Shown here piece by piece: positions 6,871-10,545 of a DNA stretch of 10,545 bases. Under the pieces are notes generated by a model. That model saw only the letters and a list, made by a program, of their open reading frames with translations, was not told where the DNA came from and did not search any database. Origin of the DNA: DATKMG01 sp035541995 (lineage in GTDB: Bacteria; Acidobacteriota; Terriglobia; Versatilivoradales; Versatilivoraceae); NCBI GenBank assembly GCA_035541995.1, contig DATKMG010000264.1:1-10545 (forward strand), given 5' to 3'. A program made the position numbers and the translations under genes. Numbering within the stretch: the first letter of the stretch is position 1; each line of letters begins with the position of its first letter.

Positions 6871-7599
6871 TCAATGAATTGTGGGTTTTTGGTCCCGATT
6901 TTTCTGGCGATCCTTCTTATTGAGATAAACCATGAACTTCTTTCTCGCCCGCCGAAGCTTCCACTGGAAATAAGATTCCCTGAATTGGTAGATCAAATTA
7001 CCTGACCTGCCTTTCAAATAAACAAAGCCCACCAACATGCCCCCCAAATGTGCAATGTTGGAGATGCCCGAGTTGGCGCTGGAGAGCGTCGACAAAAAGA
7101 CTATACCTCCCATAATCATGACGAAGTATTTGGCGGGGATTGGAAAGAGCAGATACATGTAGATAATCCGGTCCGGAAATGTGAATCCGTATGCGAGAAG
7201 GATGCCGTAAATGGCCCCAGAGGCACCCAAGGTGAAAGTCGCGTAGTTCGAGGGGATCAAGAACACGCAGAGCCCGGCACCGATACCCGTAATCAAGAAA
7301 TATTGGAAGAAACGCCTGCTACCCCAGTATCGCTCCATCTCGCAGCCAAACATGTATAACGCGAGCATGTTAAACAAGAGATGAGTGACGCTCCCATGCA
7401 AAAAGATGTAGGTAAATACCTGCCAAAAGTAATATCGCTTCGCCACCAGAAGTGGACATAACGCAAAGAACTCCAGGATGGAATTTCCAGCAATCAGTTG
7501 GACAACGAACACAGAAACACAGGCAATGATGATGTTCTTGACAACGGGAGTCAAAGGACCGCCAAATGAGACACTACTCAGGCGATAACGGTAGTTCAT
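6871..7599 (-). CDS. Rhomboid family intramembrane serine protease
   Basis: A 242-residue polytopic membrane protein with about six helices, which cleaves transmembrane substrates within the bilayer. The catalytic Ser127 lies in GASGAIYG (125-132) and His184 in AHLGG (183-187). The oxyanion-side HLLFN motif is at 73-77 with His73 and Asn77, and the L1-loop region includes ERYWGSRRF (89-97). All residues needed for activity are present. The C-terminus (about 210-242) is a highly basic cytoplasmic tail. The basic, Tyr/Arg-rich N-terminus starts at ATG 7599 with a poor ribosome site. The gene is apparently transcribed alone, convergent with the VWA gene. Substrate unknown. The bacterial GlpG/aarA-like class is clear, but the specific orthologue is not. 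Confidence 0.93.
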   Translation of the reverse strand: MNYRYRLSSVSFGGPLTPVVKNIIIACVSVFVVQLIAGNSILEFFALCPLLVAKRYYFWQVFTYIFLHGSVTHLLFNMLALYMFGCEMERYWGSRRFFQYFLITGIGAGLCVFLIPSNYATFTLGASGAIYGILLAYGFTFPDRIIYMYLLFPIPAKYFVMIMGGIVFLSTLSSANSGISNIAHLGGMLVGFVYLKGRSGNLIYQFRESYFQWKLRRARKKFMVYLNKKDRQKNRDQKPTIH

Positions 7600-7908
7600 A
7601 GTCCAAAGCTTTCGAGCAAGCTAGGATGTATTCTATATGCTTTCGGTTGAGACGGGAATGAAAATCTCAATTTCGTGACCATTGTGGCACTAGCTAGACT
7701 GAAGACCTGGCGAATGTGAGCCTTGGTCCGTTATTGAATTCACTCTTAGCGAAACTCCCCTGGGAATTTCGGGTTTCTATCCGTCAGAAAAAGAGCGGAT
7801 ATGGGTGGGTAATTCAGGTCAGTCGTGATGTCGATGGCGTCAGGGAAGATCAAAGAGGCATCAGAAATCATTTTCGCAGGCTAAGAACCCGGGCCCTACA
7901 GCTAATTG
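7600..7908. other. Gap between rhomboid gene and the small Cys-rich gene (309 bp)
   Basis: No certain gene is present. It contains a 6-bp-arm inverted repeat at 7647-7670 and a weak reverse-strand TAGAAT at 7630-7635 that may be the -10 of the rhomboid gene, with TTCCCG 17 bp upstream as a poor -35. From 7716 onward it holds a forward open frame listed separately. No hairpin with a T-tract was found to end the leftward accA operon. Confidence 0.5.
7647..7670. repeat. Inverted repeat TTGAGA-N12-TCTCAA
   Basis: Perfect 6-bp arms separated by 12 bp, about 50-70 bp upstream of the rhomboid start and overlapping the weak -35 position suggested there. Possible operator. No T-run follows that would make it a terminator. 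Confidence 0.3.
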
Positions 7909-8006
7909 TCAGGAGGATAATTTCGTTGTTGGCTTGGGCTTTCTGGGGGATCTCCGTTTCGGTGTTTCAGCTGGGGTTGGGAGTTCCCGGGACATGGTGC
8001 GATTGA
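7716..8006 (+). CDS. Doubtful 96-residue membrane-type hypothetical protein
   Basis: Forward frame from GTG at 7716. The predicted product has a basic middle (residues 47-67, many Arg) and one hydrophobic helix (about 64-90). There is no recognisable ribosome site and no known motif. Its last 98 bases overlap the C-terminal end of the reverse-strand Cys-rich gene, whose start is better supported. Codon use is not clearly non-coding, so I list it, but I do not recognise it and it may be spurious. Confidence 0.25.
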   Translation: MSLGPLLNSLLAKLPWEFRVSIRQKKSGYGWVIQVSRDVDGVREDQRGIRNHFRRLRTRALQLIVRRIISLLAWAFWGISVSVFQLGLGVPGTWCD

Positions 8007-8172
8007 GGTAGACGGTGCAGTCGGCACACACGGCAATTGCCCAGTTCATCTTCTTCTCGGGATGGTCGCACACCTGCTTGGTTGGCTGAACAGACTCCCG
8101 TGCAAAGAATCCGGTGGGACCACTCGACTTGGAGTAGAGGCAAGATTTTAGTTTCTTGATTTCCGGTTTCAT
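7909..8172 (-). CDS. Small Cys-rich hypothetical protein coupled to accA
   Basis: An 87-residue protein whose ATG overlaps the accA stop codon as ATGA, a strong sign of translational coupling. Cys35-x-His37 and Cys49-x2-Cys52 (in VCDH and CADC) could form a zinc site; Cys11 is a further cysteine. The N-terminal third is basic, and the C-terminal third (64-87) is Pro/Lys/Arg-rich and probably disordered. There is no signal peptide or membrane helix. Codon use matches accA. I do not recognise the family. The place in the operon suggests a link to acetyl-CoA carboxylase or to expression of the operon, but acetyl-CoA carboxylase already has its known zinc ribbon on AccD, so a direct role is speculation. 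Confidence 0.6.
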   Translation of the reverse strand: MKPEIKKLKSCLYSKSSGPTGFFARESVQPTKQVCDHPEKKMNWAIAVCADCTVYLNRTMSRELPTPAETPKRRSPRKPKPTTKLSS

Positions 8173-9149
8173 CGATCGCGTACCGTCATGGTGCCCGAGG
8201 CTTCGAAGACCGCTCCAAAGGCGCGAAATTTGTCATAGCGCTGTGCTATGAGTTCTTCAGGTGATAGCGATTTCAGTTCCAATATAGCCTTTTGCAGTTG
8301 CTGGTCAATCAAAGATGCCGCCTGTTTGTAATCGACATGTGCGCCTCCCAACGGTTCGGGAATGACATCGTCGACAACGTTGAACCCTTTCAAATCTACG
8401 GCCGTGAATTTTAATGCGTTGGCCGCAGTCTCGGTCTTGGCCTGATCCTTCCATAGAATGGCTGCACAGCCTTCCGGCGAGATCACAGAATAATAGGAGT
8501 GCTCGGTCATATAGATCCGGTCTCCGATGCCGATCCCCAGTGCCCCACCTGAGCCTCCTTCTCCAGTGATTACCACAATGATTGGGATCCTGAGGCGTGC
8601 CATCTCCCGGAGGTTGTATGCGATGGCTTCGGCCTGCCCACGCTCCTCGGCCCCAATCCCTGGATAAGCACCTGAAGTGTCGATGAAACTGAACACGGGG
8701 CGGGAGTATTTCTCAGCCAGCTTCATCAGTCGCATCGCTTTGCGATAGCCTTCAGGCTTGGGCATGCCGAAGTTTCGAAAAAGTTTTTGCCGGGTGTCCC
8801 GACCTTTTTGCGTTCCGAGCGCCAGGCAGGGGCTCCCGTGAAACCGGGCCATGCCAGCCACCAGAGCCGAGTCATCCTCAAAACGGCGATCTCCGTGCAG
8901 TTCAGAGAAATCTTCGAAAATTAGAGGGACATAATCCAGAAAGTGAGGGCGTTGGGGATGTCGGGCAATCTGGACCTTCTGCCAAGGAGTCAGTTTGGCA
9001 AAAACTTCCCGGCGTAGTCTCTCCAGTCGGTGTTGCAGGCGCTCGAGTTCCTGGGCCGTATTGTCGTCAGGAACTAAGCGGGAGAGTTCCTCAATTTGCT
9101 TTTCCAGAGCGACAACATCTTCCCTCTGGCTTCCAGCTTCATCGGTCAT
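8169..9149 (-). CDS. accA: Acetyl-CoA carboxylase carboxyltransferase subunit alpha
   Basis: A 326-residue protein, close to the roughly 320 usual for AccA. With AccD it transfers the carboxyl group from carboxybiotin to acetyl-CoA, making malonyl-CoA, the first step of fatty acid synthesis in the cytoplasm. It has an N-terminal coiled-coil (about 11-50), the AccA signature TPWQKVQIARHPQRPH (54-69), LIFEDFSELHGDR (76-88), the crotonase-fold core FIDTSGAYPGIGAEERGQ (155-172), and the oxyanion-forming GEGGSGGALGIG (197-208). SPEGCAAILWKD (224-235) is also typical. All are intact. ATG 9149 is supported by GGAAG six bases upstream (9156-9160). It lies 32 bp downstream of dnaE, the same order as in E. 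coli, and its stop overlaps the small Cys-rich gene. Confidence 0.98.
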   Translation of the reverse strand: MTDEAGSQREDVVALEKQIEELSRLVPDDNTAQELERLQHRLERLRREVFAKLTPWQKVQIARHPQRPHFLDYVPLIFEDFSELHGDRRFEDDSALVAGMARFHGSPCLALGTQKGRDTRQKLFRNFGMPKPEGYRKAMRLMKLAEKYSRPVFSFIDTSGAYPGIGAEERGQAEAIAYNLREMARLRIPIIVVITGEGGSGGALGIGIGDRIYMTEHSYYSVISPEGCAAILWKDQAKTETAANALKFTAVDLKGFNVVDDVIPEPLGGAHVDYKQAASLIDQQLQKAILELKSLSPEELIAQRYDKFRAFGAVFEASGTMTVRDR

Positions 9150-9181
9150 CGTTAACTTCCAGGTCTGCTAATGCGGGTGGC

Positions 9182-10545
9182 TCATAATTGAACAGCCCCC
9201 ACCCCGCAGATTTTCTCAACCTCTTCGATAAACTCAGAACCTAGCCGGACCTTCACGAATTGGTTAGGCTTCAAGGTTACCAGATACTCCCTTGGAGATT
9301 CAAGTTCAAAGATGATTCGGGCTTCTCCAGGATGTCTCTCAAAAACTGACTGTAATTGGCCCACGGTGTCCTTCTTCAGGGTATTCAAATTTAATCGGAT
9401 TTTTAGAGACTTGGCCAGACGTTCGCGTAAGCCTTCAAGAGGGTAGATGTCGTTCACCAGGATTTTGCGAGCTCCCGAATCCTCAACGTCCAGCATACCT
9501 CGGATAAACAAGGAAGCATCAGCCTTCAGCAAACCTTGGCACCGTTGAAAAGGCTCCGGGAACACTACCACCTCGACTTTACCTGCAAGGTCCTCTAACA
9601 TTAGAACCGCCATCCGGTCTCCCTTCCTGGTTTTTAAGAATCGCAAGGAGCTAACAAGTCCACCTATAAATATCTCCGTTCCCGATGCAATTTCTCCGAG
9701 AGACTCTGTCGTGGCGGTGGCAAAATCCTCCAAGTCCTTTGCATAGTTCGATAGAGGATGGCCGGAGATGTAGAAACCGAGAGTTTCTTTTTCGTACCCC
9801 AAGAGCTGGGATTCGGGCCATTCCGGAAGGTTCGGAATTTCTTGAATGTGAGCCTGGCTATCGTGAAGTTGAGATGGCAACGCACCAAGTCCGAAGAGTC
9901 CACGTTGTCCTGATTCCTTATCTCTCTGGACCCGCTGGGCAGTTTCCATCGCCCTGTCGATTACTGCCACCATCTGTGAACGGAAATGCCCCAGAGAATC
10001 CAGAGCACCGGCTTTGATCAAGCTCTCCAAAACTCTTTTGTTCACGACACGCAGGTCAACCTGTTCACATAGTTCAAACAGGCCACGGAAAGTCTTTATT
10101 CTTTGCCGCGCTTCCAAGATGGAATTGATGGCATTTGAGCCCACGTTCTTGATGGCCGCCAGGCCGAAACGAATGTCGTCTCCTGCTGGAGTGAAGTCTA
10201 ATAGACTGCTGCTAATGTCGGGTGGGAGGACCCTGATCCCCATATCCCGGCACTCATTGATGTATTTGACGATTTTGTCGGTATTGTCGATTTCACAAGT
10301 GAGCAAAGCCGCCATGAAACAGACGGGGTAGTGAGCCTTCAGGTACGCAGTCTGATAAGCCAGCAAGGCGTAGGCCGCAGAGTGAGATTTGTTGAACCCG
10401 TAACCGGCGAACTGTTCCATCAGGTCGAAGATCTTGGCGACCTTCTTCTCACCGAAGCCCCTCGCTTTCGCTCCAGCGATAAATGTTGCGCGTTGTGCCT
10501 GCATTTCTTCTGGCTTCTTCTTACCCATGGCGCGGCGTAAGATGT
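9182..10545 (-). CDS. dnaE: DNA polymerase III subunit alpha, C-terminal part (5'-truncated)
   Basis: The frame is open through the right edge; ATG 10528 is internal (an in-frame ILRRA precedes it), so about 453 C-terminal residues are present of an expected 1150-1200. The catalytic PHP and palm regions lie outside. Numbering from ATG 10528: the conserved fingers segment GYGFNKSHSAAYALLAYQTA (42-61), LPPDI (101-105), the helix-hairpin-helix region FGLAAIKNVG (121-130) with VVNKRVLESLIKAGALDSLG (161-180), and LGFYISGHPL (250-259). The OB-fold is at about 285-365 (FIGGLVSSLR, then GKVEVVVFPEPF), and the C-terminal tail is where the tau subunit binds in E. coli. It is the replicative polymerase subunit. 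The DnaE1 class rather than PolC is clear from the domain order. First gene visible of a leftward dnaE-accA operon. Confidence 0.97.
   Translation of the reverse strand, partial: ILRRAMGKKKPEEMQAQRATFIAGAKARGFGEKKVAKIFDLMEQFAGYGFNKSHSAAYALLAYQTAYLKAHYPVCFMAALLTCEIDNTDKIVKYINECRDMGIRVLPPDISSSLLDFTPAGDDIRFGLAAIKNVGSNAINSILEARQRIKTFRGLFELCEQVDLRVVNKRVLESLIKAGALDSLGHFRSQMVAVIDRAMETAQRVQRDKESGQRGLFGLGALPSQLHDSQAHIQEIPNLPEWPESQLLGYEKETLGFYISGHPLSNYAKDLEDFATATTESLGEIASGTEIFIGGLVSSLRFLKTRKGDRMAVLMLEDLAGKVEVVVFPEPFQRCQGLLKADASLFIRGMLDVEDSGARKILVNDIYPLEGLRERLAKSLKIRLNLNTLKKDTVGQLQSVFERHPGEARIIFELESPREYLVTLKPNQFVKVRLGSEFIEEVEKICGVGAVQL

Noticed and set aside
7911..7928. AGGAGG followed by in-frame TTG at 7926, a possible internal start on the forward strand
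   Set aside because: It would encode only a 26-residue peptide and lies in the antisense of the Cys-rich gene's stop region. The match is likely chance.
9685..10017. 110-codon forward frame opposite dnaE
   Set aside because: It is the antisense shadow of the conserved DnaE C-terminal region.

Overview
The window looks like a chromosomal segment of an Acidobacteriota-like bacterium of roughly 50% GC. The best clue is the secreted von Willebrand A protein at 5802-6839. Its layout (signal peptide, an N-terminal strand leading into a 'DFEVYED'-type segment, then a VWA domain) matches the VWFA-related family that is expanded in Acidobacteria. The assignment is inferred from protein style, not from a search. 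I see no tRNA, rRNA, CRISPR array, insertion sequence or phage gene.

Left part (1-3939), an envelope-modification group. A membrane-anchored sulfatase/phosphotransferase-superfamily protein, cut by the left edge, runs rightward. It converges on and overlaps by 53 bp a leftward pair: a small membrane protein with a YVDPGTGS motif, followed in a 1-bp stop/start overlap by a NoeA-like SAM methyltransferase. The methyltransferase has an N-terminal domain that carries a phosphotransferase-like signature. The three probably act on the same envelope glycan or lipid, but the substrate cannot be read from the sequence.

Middle (3940-6839). A 314-bp divergent control region holds a candidate promoter and two inverted repeats. 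It is followed by a membrane-anchored M23 peptidoglycan endopeptidase with its own hairpin terminator, then the secreted VWA protein behind a TATAAT element. The terminator region also contains a 41-codon reverse-strand reading frame of unclear status.

Right part (6840-10545), all major genes leftward. The order of transcription is dnaE (cut by the right edge, C-terminal 453 residues present), accA (carboxyltransferase alpha subunit of acetyl-CoA carboxylase), a small Cys-rich protein overlapping the accA stop by ATGA, and, after a gap of about 310 bp, a rhomboid-family intramembrane serine protease. The dnaE-accA order is the same as in Escherichia coli.

Most of the window is ordinary housekeeping and envelope biology. 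The parts most worth a second look are the left-hand three-gene module (EptA-like active-site spacing plus a kinase-like/methyltransferase fusion), the HxD variant of the M23 active site, and the small Cys-rich gene coupled to accA.
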